Positions 15,116 to 24,737 of a DNA stretch of 64,000 nt are shown here, in pieces (within the stretch, counting starts at the first letter, position 1; every line of letters starts with the position of its first letter). The notes beneath the pieces were generated by a model that saw only the letters and a program-made list of their open reading frames with translations, had not been told where the DNA came from and did no database searches. This DNA comes from Halorientalis pallida (GTDB taxonomy: Archaea; Halobacteriota; Halobacteria; Halobacteriales; Haloarculaceae), in contig NZ_RDFA01000003.1 in the NCBI RefSeq assembly GCF_004118325.1, positions 248,001-312,000 on the forward strand. The letters run 5' to 3'. The translations under genes and the position numbers were made by a program.

Positions 15116-16864
15116 ATGAAAGTCCGCGTTCCCGAGGGGGCAGACCAGGAGGAACTGGCCGCCATCGCCGAGGCGATGGCCCAGCACGTGGCCGACACGG
15201 TCGAGTTGTACGTCGGCGACGCCACCGAACCGGCGGTCACCCACACCGCACCGTCGAACACCACACCGGAACCGGACGCAGACCTCGGCCCGACCGACCG
15301 CGAGAAGCGCCTGCGCGAGGAGATCGCAGACATCGAGGCCGGCGGTCCCGAGAAGTACCGCGACCGTCTCGAAGAACAGGGGAAACTGTTCGTCCGCGAC
15401 CGACTCGACCTCTGGTTCGGTGTGGACGGAGTCGCGTTCGAGGACGGGAAGTTCGCCAACTTCGATAGCTGGCACGAGAACGCCGTCGAGGGTGACGAGA
15501 ACGGGGGCGACCGCCTCCCCGCCGACGGCCTGCTGACGGGCGCGGCCGAGTTCGAGGGCCGGGACGTCCACTTCATGGCCAACGACTTCACGGTGAAGGC
15601 GGGGAGCATGGCAGAGAAAGGCGTCGAGAAGTTCCTCCGGATGCAACAGCGGGCCCTCAAGACCGGCAAACCGGTGCTGTACCTGATGGACTCCTCGGGC
15701 GGCCGGATCGACCAGCAGACGGGCTTTTTCGCCAACCGCGAGGGGATCGAGAAGTACTACTACAACCACTCGCGGCTCTCGGGCCGGGTGCCCCAGATTT
15801 GCGTCCTCTACGGCCCCTGTATCGCCGGCGCGGCCTACACGCCGATCTTCGCCGATTTCACCGTCATGGTCCGGGACGTGAGCGCGATGGCCATCGCCAG
15901 TCCGCGGATGGTCGAGATGGTAACCGGCGAGGAGATCGACCTGCAGGACCTGGGCGGCGCGGAGGTCCACGCCCGCCACACCGGGAGCGCGGACCTGATC
16001 GCCGAAGACGAGGAACACGCTCGCGCGCTCGTGGCGCAACTGCTCTCCTACCTCCCGGACAACAGCGACGAGAGCCCACCCAGGACCGCGGGCACCGCGC
16101 CCGCGAGACCGCCCGAGGGCATCGACGCTATCGTTCCCGCCGAGCCCAACAAGGGCTACGACATGACCCGCGTGATCGAGCGGGTCGTCGACACCGATTC
16201 GTTCTTCGAGTTGCGCCCGCAGTACGGATCGGAGATCTTGACCGGGTTCGCGCGGGTCGACGGACGGCCGGTCGGCGTCGTGGCCAACCAGCCAGCCCAG
16301 CGCGCGGGGGCGATCTTCCCGGACGCCGCCGAGAAGGCCGCCCAGTTCGTCTGGACCTGCGACGCCTACGACGTGCCGCTGCTGTATCTGTGTGACACGC
16401 CGGGCTTCATGGCCGGCTCGGGCGTCGAGAAGGAGGGTATCCTCGAACAGGGCAAGAAGATGATCTACGCCACGTCGGCCGCGACGGTCCCCAAACAGTG
16501 CGTCGTGGTCCGGAAGGCCTACGGCGCGGGGATCTACGCGATGTCGGGGCCGGCCTACGATCCCGAGTCGACCATCGCACTCCCGAGCGGCGAGATCGCG
16601 ATCATGGGGCCCGAAGCGGCGATCAATGCCGTCTACGCCAACCGGCTGGCGGCAATCGACGACGACGAGGAGCGCGCCGAACGCGAGCGGGAACTCCGCG
16701 AGCAGTTCCGCGAGGACATCGACGTCCACCGGATGGCCAGCGAGGTCGTCATCGACGAGATCGTGCCACCCAGCGACCTCCGGACGGAACTGGCCGCCCG
16801 CTTTGCCTTCTACGAGGACGTGGAGAAGGATCGACCGAGCAAGAAACACGGTACCGTCATCTGA
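15116..16864 (+). CDS. pccB: acyl-CoA carboxylase carboxyltransferase subunit (PccB-like)
   Basis: A 582-residue carboxyltransferase, longer than the usual 515 by an N-terminal extension of about 60 residues. It has the two crotonase-fold halves. The N-terminal half shows DFTVKAGSMAEKGVEKFLRM, YLMDSSGGRIDQQ and YGPCIAGAAYTPIFADF. The C-terminal half shows FARVDGRPVGVVANQPAQ, LYLCDTPGFMAGSGVEKEGI, KKMIYATSAATVP, RKAYGAGIYAMSGPAYDP and IAIMGPEAAINAVY. It transfers carboxyl from biotin to propionyl-, acetyl- or methylcrotonyl-CoA. No biotin carboxylase or carrier gene is nearby, so partners must be encoded elsewhere. Its divergent neighbour is a CoA-transferase remnant. Confidence 0.92.
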   Translation: MKVRVPEGADQEELAAIAEAMAQHVADTVELYVGDATEPAVTHTAPSNTTPEPDADLGPTDREKRLREEIADIEAGGPEKYRDRLEEQGKLFVRDRLDLWFGVDGVAFEDGKFANFDSWHENAVEGDENGGDRLPADGLLTGAAEFEGRDVHFMANDFTVKAGSMAEKGVEKFLRMQQRALKTGKPVLYLMDSSGGRIDQQTGFFANREGIEKYYYNHSRLSGRVPQICVLYGPCIAGAAYTPIFADFTVMVRDVSAMAIASPRMVEMVTGEEIDLQDLGGAEVHARHTGSADLIAEDEEHARALVAQLLSYLPDNSDESPPRTAGTAPARPPEGIDAIVPAEPNKGYDMTRVIERVVDTDSFFELRPQYGSEILTGFARVDGRPVGVVANQPAQRAGAIFPDAAEKAAQFVWTCDAYDVPLLYLCDTPGFMAGSGVEKEGILEQGKKMIYATSAATVPKQCVVVRKAYGAGIYAMSGPAYDPESTIALPSGEIAIMGPEAAINAVYANRLAAIDDDEERAERERELREQFREDIDVHRMASEVVIDEIVPPSDLRTELAARFAFYEDVEKDRPSKKHGTVI

Positions 16865-16932
16865 CCCGGCCCAGCACGCGGGGGCGACTCGCAACCGAAA
16901 GGCGTGTGTACACCGCGGGGTGACCTTCATCT

Positions 16933-17358
16933 ATGTACGACGACATTCTGGTCCCGACCGACGGCGGCGAGGGGTTCGAGGCGGTGCTCGACCGGGCCGT
17001 CGAGATCGCGTCCGACGAGCGGACGACCGTACACGTCCTCTACGTCGTCGACGACCGCGCGTTCCTGACGCTCGACGACGACATGAAAGCGGAAGTCCTC
17101 GAGGATCTGCAGGCCGAAGGGAACGACGCCGTGGGGACCGTCGCGGCGGAACTGGAGGCCACCGGGCTCGACGCGGTTACCGCGATCCGACGGGGAACGC
17201 CGGCCGACGAGATCGTCGCCTACGCCGACGAAGCGGGCGTCGACGTGGTGACGATGGGGACCCAGGGCGACGATTACACCCAGAACATCCTCGGGAGTAC
17301 GGCGGAGAAAGTCGTCGCCGACTCGTCGATCCCGGTGTTGACCGTCGACCTGTCCTGA
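16933..17358 (+). CDS. universal stress protein (UspA family)
   Basis: A 141-residue single-domain UspA protein. It begins MYDDILVPTDGGEGFE and has the ATP-binding type C-terminal motif MGTQGDDYTQNILGSTAEKV (about 110-129), with a G-x2-G-x9-G(S/T)-like spacing, followed by PVLTVDLS. Such nucleotide-binding proteins are often induced under stress in archaea. The gene is monocistronic and converges on a membrane protein with only 4 bp between stops. Confidence 0.9.
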   Translation: MYDDILVPTDGGEGFEAVLDRAVEIASDERTTVHVLYVVDDRAFLTLDDDMKAEVLEDLQAEGNDAVGTVAAELEATGLDAVTAIRRGTPADEIVAYADEAGVDVVTMGTQGDDYTQNILGSTAEKVVADSSIPVLTVDLS

Positions 17359-17362
17359 CTCG

Positions 17363-18067
17363 TCAGGCCGACCGCTCCGACAGTTCGACGCCGAGGTACC
17401 CGCCCAGCGCCGAGAGTCCGACGACGGTGAGGACGGTGACGAGGAGCGCGAACATCAAGACGAGAGCGATGGCAACGGCCCCGAGACCGACGCCGATCTC
17501 GGCACCGACGACCGCGGCCCCGCCGATCAGGAACGCGAAGAGGACGATCACCGGGATGGCGGTGACCAGCCCCGAGTACGCGCCGACGCGGACGCCGGTG
17601 CTCCCGTCTGCACGGCCGAGGTAGCCCGCGACCGCACCGCCCAGCACGGGCGAGAACGGGACGAACGAAGTCACGACGGTGACGACCGCACCGATCACGG
17701 CGTTGGTGGTCGTGTCCGGGCCGGCCTCGCCACTCTCGGCGCGGCGGCGGTGCCAGCGGGTGCGGTAGATCATGAACGCGATCCCTGCGACCACGAACAG
17801 CAGGCCCGTGACCGCGAGGCCGATGCCGCCCCACCACGCGAGCCCGTAGATCGCGTCGACGAGTTGCGCGTCGGTCAGGCCGTCCGAGCGAACGGTGCCC
17901 TCCGCGACGGCCGCGGCGATCCAGCTCCGGTCGGCCGCGGCGTAGAGCGCAGCCCCGCCCGCCGCGAACAGCAGGCCCGCGAGGATCGTCACGATCGTGA
18001 CCGCCCAGTCGACGGTGCGGCTGACGGTACCAGGTCCGATGTCCTGGGATGTGGATACTGAAGACAT
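17363..18067 (-). CDS. DUF5518-like haloarchaeal membrane protein
   Basis: A 234-residue protein (start ATG at 18067, chosen because TAGTTTATG near 18096-18104 is the likely TATA). It has about five hydrophobic segments: two near the N-terminus (about 20-40 and 80-105), then Gly/Val-rich pairs in the C-terminal half (TTTNAVIGAVVTVVTSF..., GAYSGLVTAIPVIVLFAFLI, VLMFALLVTVLTVVGL). The glycine-zipper half with LGGAVAGYLG is typical of DUF5518-type proteins, whose function is unknown. Confidence 0.65.
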   Translation of the reverse strand: MSSVSTSQDIGPGTVSRTVDWAVTIVTILAGLLFAAGGAALYAAADRSWIAAAVAEGTVRSDGLTDAQLVDAIYGLAWWGGIGLAVTGLLFVVAGIAFMIYRTRWHRRRAESGEAGPDTTTNAVIGAVVTVVTSFVPFSPVLGGAVAGYLGRADGSTGVRVGAYSGLVTAIPVIVLFAFLIGGAAVVGAEIGVGLGAVAIALVLMFALLVTVLTVVGLSALGGYLGVELSERSA

Positions 18068-18148
18068 AGCTAAATGTACGCTGACTGAGGACATAAACTA
18101 GCAGTGACTGTTGCTGACACTGAAACAGCGACGAGCCGCGTCGCCGGA

Positions 18149-19378
18149 TCAGTCGTCCGCGGGGAGTTCTCGCTCGGGCGCGACGGTGACCACGGCTCCG
18201 AGGACGTCCCCCGGTGAGACGACCCGGGTCGTCTGCTGAGGCCGAACCGCTGGGGTCCGGCCACTGGCTTCGGCGTCGGCTCCACTCGTGCCGTCGACGG
18301 CGACGACCGGCAATCGTGCGTCGAGGAGGGTCGCGATCCCGTCGGCCGCTGGCGGGTCGGCCGCGACGAGGACGTCCGCCTCGTCCCGGAGCGTGCACAC
18401 GCGGTCCCGGACTGCACTATCGAGCGTGCCGAAGGGTGGGGCCGTCACAGTCTCCAGGTTGCGGGCGCGGGCGGTCTCGGCGGCGAAGTCACCCTCCGGA
18501 AGCGGGCCGACGGTGACGGTCGCGCCAGCGTCGTGGAGGCGGGTGAGGACGCGCCCAGCGGTTCGGCCGGTCCCGACGACGTGGACCGTCAGATCGCGAT
18601 CCCGAGGTTCGCCGAGAGCCGTCACCGACGGGGTTCCCGTCGTGGGATGGGTCGTCACGGCGGCGTCCGCGTCGAAGGCCGCGCCCAGCGACGTGGCGTC
18701 GAGCACCTCGTCCGGTGCGCCCTCGGCCAGCACCCGGCCGTCGGCGAGCAGGACGATCCGGTCACAGAATCGCGCGGCGAGATCGAGGTCGTGGATCGCC
18801 GCGACCGCCGCCTTCCCGGAGGCAGCGAGGTCCGAGACGAGCGAGAGGGTCTCGACCTGGTGGTTCACGTCCAGACTGGCAGTCGGTTCGTCGAGCACGA
18901 GGGCGGGCGTGTCCTGTGCGAGCGCGCGAGCGAGCAGGACGCGCTGGCGCTCGCCGCCGCTCACTTCGTCGACCGGGCGGTCGGCGAATCGGGCCGTGTC
19001 GGTCCGGTCCAGCGCGCGTCGAACCGACCGCTGGTCGGCCTCGCGGTCGGTCCGGCCGAAGCGAGTGTGGTAGGGCGTCCGGCCCATCGCCACGATGTCC
19101 GCGACGGAGAAGTCGAAGCCGACGTGGGTGTCCTGGGGGACGGTCGCGACCAGTCGGCCCCGTTCCCGAGCCGAGCAGTCGGTGACCGGGCGGCCGTCGA
19201 CCTCGACGGTCCCGGACTCGGGCGTGAGGACGCCGTTGATCACTTGCAGGAGCGTCGTTTTGCCCGCGCCGTTGGGGCCGACGAGGGCGACGAACTCCCC
19301 CTCGTCGACGGAGAGGGATACGTCCTCGAAGACGGTGACGCCGCCGCGGGCGACCGTCAGACCCTCACCGTCGATCAC
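18149..19378 (-). CDS. btuD: cobalamin ABC transporter ATP-binding protein BtuD with C-terminal extension
   Basis: A 409-residue ATPase starting at GTG. Residues 1-255 are a FecCD-type ABC ATPase: Walker A GPNGAGKT, signature VSGGERQRV, Walker [14 protein letters not shown]-loop AIHDLD. Residues 265-400 form an extra Rossmann-like domain ([32 protein letters not shown]) seen in haloarchaeal BtuD proteins and of uncertain role. It overlaps btuC by GTGA. With BtuC and the divergent BtuF it forms a corrinoid importer. Heme or siderophore uptake is a weaker alternative. Confidence 0.87.
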   Translation of the reverse strand: MIDGEGLTVARGGVTVFEDVSLSVDEGEFVALVGPNGAGKTTLLQVINGVLTPESGTVEVDGRPVTDCSARERGRLVATVPQDTHVGFDFSVADIVAMGRTPYHTRFGRTDREADQRSVRRALDRTDTARFADRPVDEVSGGERQRVLLARALAQDTPALVLDEPTASLDVNHQVETLSLVSDLAASGKAAVAAIHDLDLAARFCDRIVLLADGRVLAEGAPDEVLDATSLGAAFDADAAVTTHPTTGTPSVTALGEPRDRDLTVHVVGTGRTAGRVLTRLHDAGATVTVGPLPEGDFAAETARARNLETVTAPPFGTLDSAVRDRVCTLRDEADVLVAADPPAADGIATLLDARLPVVAVDGTSGADAEASGRTPAVRPQQTTRVVSPGDVLGAVVTVAPERELPADD

Positions 19379-20475
19379 AGCGCGTGCACCTCCCGGTTGC
19401 GAAGCAGGTAGAGGAAGAAGGGCGCACCCAGCGCGGCGGTGACGATGCCGACGGGGACCTCGGCGGGGCCGGCGCGGGCGACCGTATCGGCGGCGACGAG
19501 GAAGGCCCCACCGGCGAGCGCGCTCGTCGGGAGCAGGATGCGGTGGTCCGGGCCGACGAGCAACCGCATGACGTGGGGAACGATCAGCCCGACGAAGCCG
19601 ATGACGCCCGCGACCGACACCGCCGCGGCCGTGATGACGCTGGCGACCGCGAGCAGGATCCGCTTGGTGCGTTCGACCTCGATACCGAGCGTGTGCGCGT
19701 CGGCCTCACCGAGCAGGAGGACGTTCAGGTCCCGAGTGTAGGCGTAGAGGACCGCGAACGCGAGCAGGGCGAGAGGCAGGGTCACCTCGACCTCGGCCCA
19801 CGACGATCCGGAGAGCTGGCCCATCAGCCAGTAGACGGCCTCCCGGAGGCTCTGCCCGGCCTGCAACAGCATGTAGGAGACGGCCGCGCCGAGCAACGTC
19901 TGGACGGCGACCCCTGCGAGAAGTAACGTGGCGACCGGCGTCCGTCCGCCCTCGCTGGCGATGGCGTAGACGCCGAAAGCGGCGGCGAGCGCGCCGACGA
20001 AGGCGGCGGTCTGGAGCCCGAAGGGGATCGCCAGCGGGAAAGCGATGGTCGCGACGGCGCCGACGGCCGCCCCCGAAGAGACGCCGATGATCGACGGGTC
20101 GGCCATCGGGTTCCGGAAGAACCCTTGCATGACCGCGCCAGCCGCGGACAGCGAGAACCCCACGACGGCCGCCAGCACGATCCGGGGGAGCCGCACCTGC
20201 CGGACGATGGTCTCGGCGGTCGTCGGGACCGACAGCGAGAGCGGGTAGTAGTAGGATACGTCCGGCACCGGAACGGGAACCGACGCGCCGAACGCGCCGG
20301 CGGATTCGACGGTCACCGAGACACCGACGGGGATCGCAACGGCGTTGAGCGCGGCCTTCGCGACGGTGACGGCGTCGATGGCGACCGGTCCGATTGTCGC
20401 GCTCGCGAGGACGACCCCCACGAGGAGGACGGACAGCCCGACCGACCACCAGACGGTCCGGACGCCCGTGTGCAT
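19375..20475 (-). CDS. btuC: cobalamin/iron-siderophore-type ABC transporter permease BtuC
   Basis: A 366-residue FecCD-family permease with about ten transmembrane helices. Diagnostic segments: [64 protein letters not shown], and [20 protein letters not shown] near the C-terminus. The start ATG at 20475 lies in the short divergent region shared with btuF. It imports cobalamin with BtuD. A longer insert between helix 1 and 2 ([13 protein letters not shown]) may dock the anchored BtuF. Confidence 0.9.
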   Translation of the reverse strand: MHTGVRTVWWSVGLSVLLVGVVLASATIGPVAIDAVTVAKAALNAVAIPVGVSVTVESAGAFGASVPVPVPDVSYYYPLSLSVPTTAETIVRQVRLPRIVLAAVVGFSLSAAGAVMQGFFRNPMADPSIIGVSSGAAVGAVATIAFPLAIPFGLQTAAFVGALAAAFGVYAIASEGGRTPVATLLLAGVAVQTLLGAAVSYMLLQAGQSLREAVYWLMGQLSGSSWAEVEVTLPLALLAFAVLYAYTRDLNVLLLGEADAHTLGIEVERTKRILLAVASVITAAAVSVAGVIGFVGLIVPHVMRLLVGPDHRILLPTSALAGGAFLVAADTVARAGPAEVPVGIVTAALGAPFFLYLLRNREVHAL

Positions 20476-20536
20476 AGTCTTCAAGCTGGATTGGAGTAGG
20501 CAAATACTTATTGGATACCGACAGAGCCTGATCCGA

Positions 20537-21658
20537 ATGAACACACGCACACTCGTTCTCGCGGCGGTGGTGCTGGTCGCCGGCGGACTCGCGGCGACCG
20601 GCGCGGTGGCCGGTGGAGCGGTCGATGGATCGCCGGGCGAGCAGTCGGCCGTCGATCCGGCCGCCGGACAGCAGGCAGCCGTGGCACAGAGCAGTTGCGA
20701 GTTCCCGGTCACGCGGACGGACGTGACGGGAACCGAGGTCACGATCGACGAGCGACCGGAGCGGATCGTCGCGCTCCAGCCCAGCGACGCCCAGATCCTC
20801 TGGGAGATCGACGCCCAGGACCGGGTCGTCGGGATGCCGGTGACCCAGTACACGTCGTACCTCGACGGTCGGTCCGGAAAGGCCGACGTGAGCGGTGAGG
20901 GGACCGTCGAGAGAGTCGTCGGCACCAACCCCGATCTGGTGCTGGCGGCGAACGTCTCCGATCCGGAGACGGTCGCGTCGCTCCGGGAGGCCGGACTGAC
21001 GGTGTATCACTTCGCCGGCGTGGAGTCGCTGGACGGAATCGCGCGGAACGTCGAGACGGTCGGCCGGCTGATCGGCTCCTGTGAGTCGGCCCGCGAGGAG
21101 GCCGACGAGTTCCGGCTCACTGTCGAGCGCGCACGGGCCGCCCAGGCGAACGCGAGCGACGGTCCGTCGGTTCTGTACACCTTCTTCGGCTTCACGACCG
21201 GCACGGGAACCCACATCCACGACGCAATCGAAGCCGCAGGCGGGGAGAACGTCGCCGCCGAGGCCGGACTGGAGGGGTACAAGGAACTCAGCGACGAGCT
21301 CGTGATCGACCGGAACCCAGAGTGGATCGTCTACCCCGACGACTACACCGTTGCCGGGGGAACCCCGTACAACGACACGACCGCGTTCCAGCGAAACCAG
21401 ACCATCGCGCTCGATTACAGCTACATCAACCAGCCTGGGCCTCGAGTGGCGATCCCGGTGACACAACTCGCGAAGACCTGGTACCCCGAGGGGCTGGCGG
21501 AGGCCAATCGGACGGTCAACCAGTCAGACGTGCCGACGCCGAACCGGGCGACCGCCGAGGAGACGGCGGCGAGCGGACCGGGCTTCGGTGTCACGGTGGG
21601 GGCGATCGCCGTGCTGGCCGTGGCCGCGGCGGCGCTGCTGGTCGGGCGGCGGCTCTGA
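20537..21658 (+). CDS. btuF: cobalamin-binding protein BtuF with PGF-CTERM anchor
   Basis: A 373-residue secreted binding protein. It has a Sec-type signal (residues 1-27), a low-complexity linker, and a periplasmic-binding fold: ITI-like [20 protein letters not shown], then [20 protein letters not shown], then [20 protein letters not shown]. The C-terminus has PGF (in ASGPGFG), a hydrophobic helix and basic RR, the layout of archaeosortase A substrates, so the protein is probably cleaved and lipid-anchored at its C-terminus. ATG at 20537 follows a TATA-like AATACTTATT near 20503-20512. Divergent from btuCD. Confidence 0.88.
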   Translation: MNTRTLVLAAVVLVAGGLAATGAVAGGAVDGSPGEQSAVDPAAGQQAAVAQSSCEFPVTRTDVTGTEVTIDERPERIVALQPSDAQILWEIDAQDRVVGMPVTQYTSYLDGRSGKADVSGEGTVERVVGTNPDLVLAANVSDPETVASLREAGLTVYHFAGVESLDGIARNVETVGRLIGSCESAREEADEFRLTVERARAAQANASDGPSVLYTFFGFTTGTGTHIHDAIEAAGGENVAAEAGLEGYKELSDELVIDRNPEWIVYPDDYTVAGGTPYNDTTAFQRNQTIALDYSYINQPGPRVAIPVTQLAKTWYPEGLAEANRTVNQSDVPTPNRATAEETAASGPGFGVTVGAIAVLAVAAAALLVGRRL

Positions 21659-21704
21659 AGGCTGGACGGAAAAGTCCTTACCGACGGGCCGGTCAGAGGC
21701 GGGT

Positions 21705-21983
21705 ATGGTGGAGAACGTCATCTGGCCCGCGTTTCTCGACGCGGAGTTGACCCGCGCCGAGGGTCGACGGGTCAATCTGGAGCAAGCGGTCGACGAGCCG
21801 ACCGTCGACGAGATCGCACAGGCGGTCCAGCAGGTGGGCTACGACGCCGTCATCGAACGCGACAAACAGTACTCCCGGGAGTTCGAACCCCGCGGTCGCG
21901 TCCTCGTCAAGGACGCCGACGACGCGACGAAAAGCGACCTGCTCGGGGCAGTCGCGGCCTATCTCGACGTGATCCGCTCGTGA
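21705..21983 (+). CDS. srp19: signal recognition particle 19 kDa protein
   Basis: A 92-residue SRP19 homologue. It begins [20 protein letters not shown], with the conserved segment of the family (archaeal consensus W-P-x-Y-[LI]-[DN]-x-x-x-[TS]-R-x-[EQ]-G-R-[RK]-[IV]), followed by [15 protein letters not shown] and RGRVLVKD. It binds 7S RNA and promotes SRP54 loading for membrane-protein targeting. It overlaps gar1 by GTGA, so the two RNP proteins are co-translated. The 7S RNA gene itself is not in this window. Confidence 0.93.
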   Translation: MVENVIWPAFLDAELTRAEGRRVNLEQAVDEPTVDEIAQAVQQVGYDAVIERDKQYSREFEPRGRVLVKDADDATKSDLLGAVAAYLDVIRS

Positions 21984-22213
21984 GCATGCAACGCGTCGGC
22001 GAGGTCGTCCGCACCGCGCAGGGTCTCGCCGTGGTCCGCTCACCCGACGACGGCCACCCCGACTTCGGCACGCCCGTCGTCGACGAGAACCTGGACGAGA
22101 TCGGCCGGGTCGTGGACGTGTTCGGGCCCGTCGACCAGCCATACGTGGCCGTCTCGGCCGACGAGGGAGTTCGGCTGCCCACGCTCTTGGGGTCGGCGCT
22201 GTACGCGCGGTGA
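21980..22213 (+). CDS. gar1: H/ACA ribonucleoprotein subunit Gar1
   Basis: A 77-residue small beta-barrel protein. [38 protein letters not shown] and PYVAVS match archaeal Gar1, which binds Cbf5 and speeds product release during pseudouridylation guided by H/ACA RNA. The GTG start at 21980 overlaps the srp19 stop. Coupling of srp19 and gar1 is common in haloarchaea. Transcription may start at the srp19 promoter (AAAAGTCC near 21669). Confidence 0.92.
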   Translation: MSMQRVGEVVRTAQGLAVVRSPDDGHPDFGTPVVDENLDEIGRVVDVFGPVDQPYVAVSADEGVRLPTLLGSALYAR

Positions 22214-22396
22214 GTACCGCCACGGGATCGGACCGCAACTGGCTCTCTCGCGGATCGACAGGTTGGCAGAGTGTTCGATCTATCAGCCAATGATAAATGT
22301 AGTACTATTCGTACAAATAGCCAAAGATTATTGAAATATACGAGCAAGTGTTGTGTCGATGCCAATCGATATGCCAGTCTCTTTGAACATTCTAAC

Positions 22397-23425
22397 ATGG
22401 ATCGACGACGTCGACGAGCGATCAAACTCGTGGGGAGTTCCGGGCTCGTAGCCATCGCCGGGTGCAGCGGTTCCGATACTGACGACCGTGGTGCCACGAC
22501 GGGCACCACGGACACCGATGACGGCCGTGATTCGACGGCGGACGCAGACAGTGCGTCTCCACAGGCAGACGCGACTGCGTCGACCGAGTACCAGGAGTGG
22601 CTGGTCTCTCCCAACGCGTTCGCGGGACGAGACCACTACTCCTTCAGCACTGTTGACTACGAGCGGCTCAGGTCGGTGCGAACCGAGATGGACCCGGACG
22701 TGTTCGGTCAACTTCGGTCGAACGTCAGCTCCGACGAGTTCGCACAGTTCGGTATCGGCCTCGCGGATAGTTCCACGCTGATCAACCTCCGGCCGATGAG
22801 CGGCTCGGGTGGGCAGTGGAACGTCATTCTCGGGAGTTTTTCCCGCGGGGACGTCGAGGAGGAGTTCACCGACTCGATCACGGTTTCGGACTCCGAGGGG
22901 GCAAACGGGGACAGGTCCGGCGTGTCCACGGAACGTCGCGGGGCCTACACGCTCTATTACGGCGGTGAGCTGGACGGAACGGTGGCACTGGCTGATGGAG
23001 TCGTGCTCTCGGGGTCCAGTGCAGAGATGGACTCGACCGCCAACGTCGAGTCACTCATCGACGCGAAGGCGGGTGAAACCGATCGGTATACGACCCAGGG
23101 CGAGGACATGGCGACCATCACGGGCGTACTCGGCAGTGGGACGTTTCTCGGTGGCAGCACGTCGGAGCGAGTCACCGAAACTGCTCTCGAATCCGGTCTC
23201 TTCGAAGGGCAAGTCGGGTACGGCTACGCCGACACGGTCCGCGGCGAGACGATGGAGACCAGGGAGGTGTTCCTGTTCGACGAACCCGCGAGCGTGGACA
23301 TGGAGTCGGTGGACGCGTACAGGGACATCGAATTGTTCGACGATTTCTCCCGTATCTCGGCGTCTCAGAACGGTCGTGTCGTCCTCGTCACGGGCGAGGT
23401 CGCCACCGCCGACATCTACGGGTAG
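22397..23425 (+). CDS. Tat-type lipoprotein of unknown function
   Basis: A 342-residue protein with an Arg-rich Tat-like start (DRRRRRAIKLVG) and lipobox IAGC with Cys23. A 45-residue Thr/Asp/Ser linker follows. The mature domain (about 70-342) has an alpha/beta pattern with repeated phrases such as STVDYERLRSVRTEMDPDVF, RGAYTLYYGGELDGTVALAD and FDDFSRISASQNGRVVLVTG. I do not recognise the fold. A duplicated half-domain is possible. The promoter region 22285-22345 is AT-rich, unlike its surroundings. The gene is monocistronic on a surface-exposed protein. Confidence 0.72.
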   Translation: MDRRRRRAIKLVGSSGLVAIAGCSGSDTDDRGATTGTTDTDDGRDSTADADSASPQADATASTEYQEWLVSPNAFAGRDHYSFSTVDYERLRSVRTEMDPDVFGQLRSNVSSDEFAQFGIGLADSSTLINLRPMSGSGGQWNVILGSFSRGDVEEEFTDSITVSDSEGANGDRSGVSTERRGAYTLYYGGELDGTVALADGVVLSGSSAEMDSTANVESLIDAKAGETDRYTTQGEDMATITGVLGSGTFLGGSTSERVTETALESGLFEGQVGYGYADTVRGETMETREVFLFDEPASVDMESVDAYRDIELFDDFSRISASQNGRVVLVTGEVATADIYG

Positions 23426-23486
23426 CCACCTTTTCCGTGTCGGGTGGTTGCGCTCGCGTCGCTTCCGTGGCCACTGGCCTCGCCAT

Positions 23487-23573
23487 CGGTGAACCGATCT
23501 CCTGCAGTCCTGCGGAGCCGAGTGCAGCCAGTTTTGCTCGGTTCGTACGCACGGGTGTGCAGTCAGTTCACCG
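23487..23573. other. intergenic region with long-range base pairing (possible small RNA)
   Basis: In the 228-bp gap 23426-23653, CGGTGAAC at 23487-23494 is exactly complementary to GTTCACCG at 23566-23573. A further pair, CCGAG (23518-23522) with CTCGG (23537-23541), lies inside. A weak hairpin CCACC/GGTGG with a T-run occurs at the start of the gap and may end the lipoprotein transcript. No convincing reading frame was found here on either strand. Confidence 0.3.
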
Positions 23574-23653
23574 CCGACTGGTGAAATCACTCGTAGTCCG
23601 GAGTTCGACGATTCCTTCGCAATCCTGAAACGGGAGACGGGCGTGGGGTCGAT

Positions 23654-24706
23654 ATGGAGCAGCGAACGCGGGCGCTCGTCGCGAGCGCATTCATCGGACT
23701 GATCTTTCTGCTCGTGCAGCTGGGGGCGCTGGCGCTGGTCCAGCCGTTCGAGGCGGCCGGCTATCAGGCCGTCGAGGACCCGAGTGACCCGACGAACACC
23801 CTCGTCTACGTGGCGGCGATCCTCGTGGCGACGGGCCTGATGCTGCTGGCGATCAAGCTGGACGTCGACCAGCTCATCCGTGGGTTCGTCGTCTTCGCCG
23901 GCGTCTACCTCTCGTGGTACGTCTTCAGCGTCGTCGTCCCGAGCGTCGTCACCTACGCGGGATTCAATCTCCTGGCGGTGGGGGCCGCGCTCGCGCTCGG
24001 TGCCGCCCTCCTGCTGTACCCGGAGTGGTACGTCATCGACGCCTCCGGCGTCGTCATGGGTGCCGGCGCAGCCGGACTGTTCGGGATCAGTTTCGGCCTC
24101 TTGCCGGCGATCCTCCTGCTATCTGTGCTGGCCATCTACGACGCCATCAGCGTCTACGGCACCGAACACATGTTGACGCTGGCCTCCGGCGTGATGGACC
24201 TCAAAGTCCCGGTGGTACTGGTCGTCCCCCTCACGCTCTCGTACTCGTTTCTCTCCGCGGAGACGCCCGACCCCACCGGCGAGGTCGACGGCGACGCTGC
24301 GGCCAACGGCGGCGAGCCCGTGAGCGAGGCAGAAGTCGACGGAGCGGACGGTGAGGACGACGGAGGCGCGGACGCCATCGACGGGGAACCGATGGACCGT
24401 GACGCGCTGTTCATCGGCCTCGGGGACGCGGTGATTCCCACCGTCCTCGTCGCCAGCGCGGCCTTCTTCGCACCGGCGTCGGTGCCGACCGTCGGCGCGC
24501 TGGGGCTGGTGATTCCGGTCACTGCCCTCGGCGCGATGGTCGGCACCTTCCTGGGACTGGCGCTGTTGTTGCGGATGGTGCTGGAAGGGCGCGCCCACGC
24601 GGGTCTGCCACTGCTCAACGGGGGCGTCATCGGCGGCTACCTCGTCGCCGCACTGGTCAGCGGGCTTCCACTGTTGCAGGCGCTCGGTCTCGCGGGCTTC
24701 CTCTAA
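23654..24706 (+). CDS. presenilin/signal-peptide-peptidase-like intramembrane aspartic protease (A22 family)
   Basis: A 350-residue membrane protein with about nine transmembrane helices, the size of archaeal PSH. Both catalytic motifs are present: YD at residues 162-163 (LAIYDAISVY) and GLGD with Asp258. A PAL-like segment, GLPLLNGG, is near residue 318. A 45-residue highly acidic loop (about 204-248) separates the two catalytic helices, as in the cytosolic loop of the family. It is expected to cleave transmembrane segments of membrane proteins or leftover signal peptides. Confidence 0.9.
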   Translation: MEQRTRALVASAFIGLIFLLVQLGALALVQPFEAAGYQAVEDPSDPTNTLVYVAAILVATGLMLLAIKLDVDQLIRGFVVFAGVYLSWYVFSVVVPSVVTYAGFNLLAVGAALALGAALLLYPEWYVIDASGVVMGAGAAGLFGISFGLLPAILLLSVLAIYDAISVYGTEHMLTLASGVMDLKVPVVLVVPLTLSYSFLSAETPDPTGEVDGDAAANGGEPVSEAEVDGADGEDDGGADAIDGEPMDRDALFIGLGDAVIPTVLVASAAFFAPASVPTVGALGLVIPVTALGAMVGTFLGLALLLRMVLEGRAHAGLPLLNGGVIGGYLVAALVSGLPLLQALGLAGFL

Positions 24707-24737
24707 CTTTTTCCGCCCGGCGGCGGAACCGCCGGCC

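Noticed and set aside
15089-16930. 613-codon minus-strand frame opposite the carboxyltransferase
   Set aside because: Antisense shadow of a well-conserved enzyme gene; low-complexity translation without motifs.
23437-23628. 63-codon frame in the gap before the presenilin-like gene
   Set aside because: No clear start signal, unusual composition and overlap with the paired structure.
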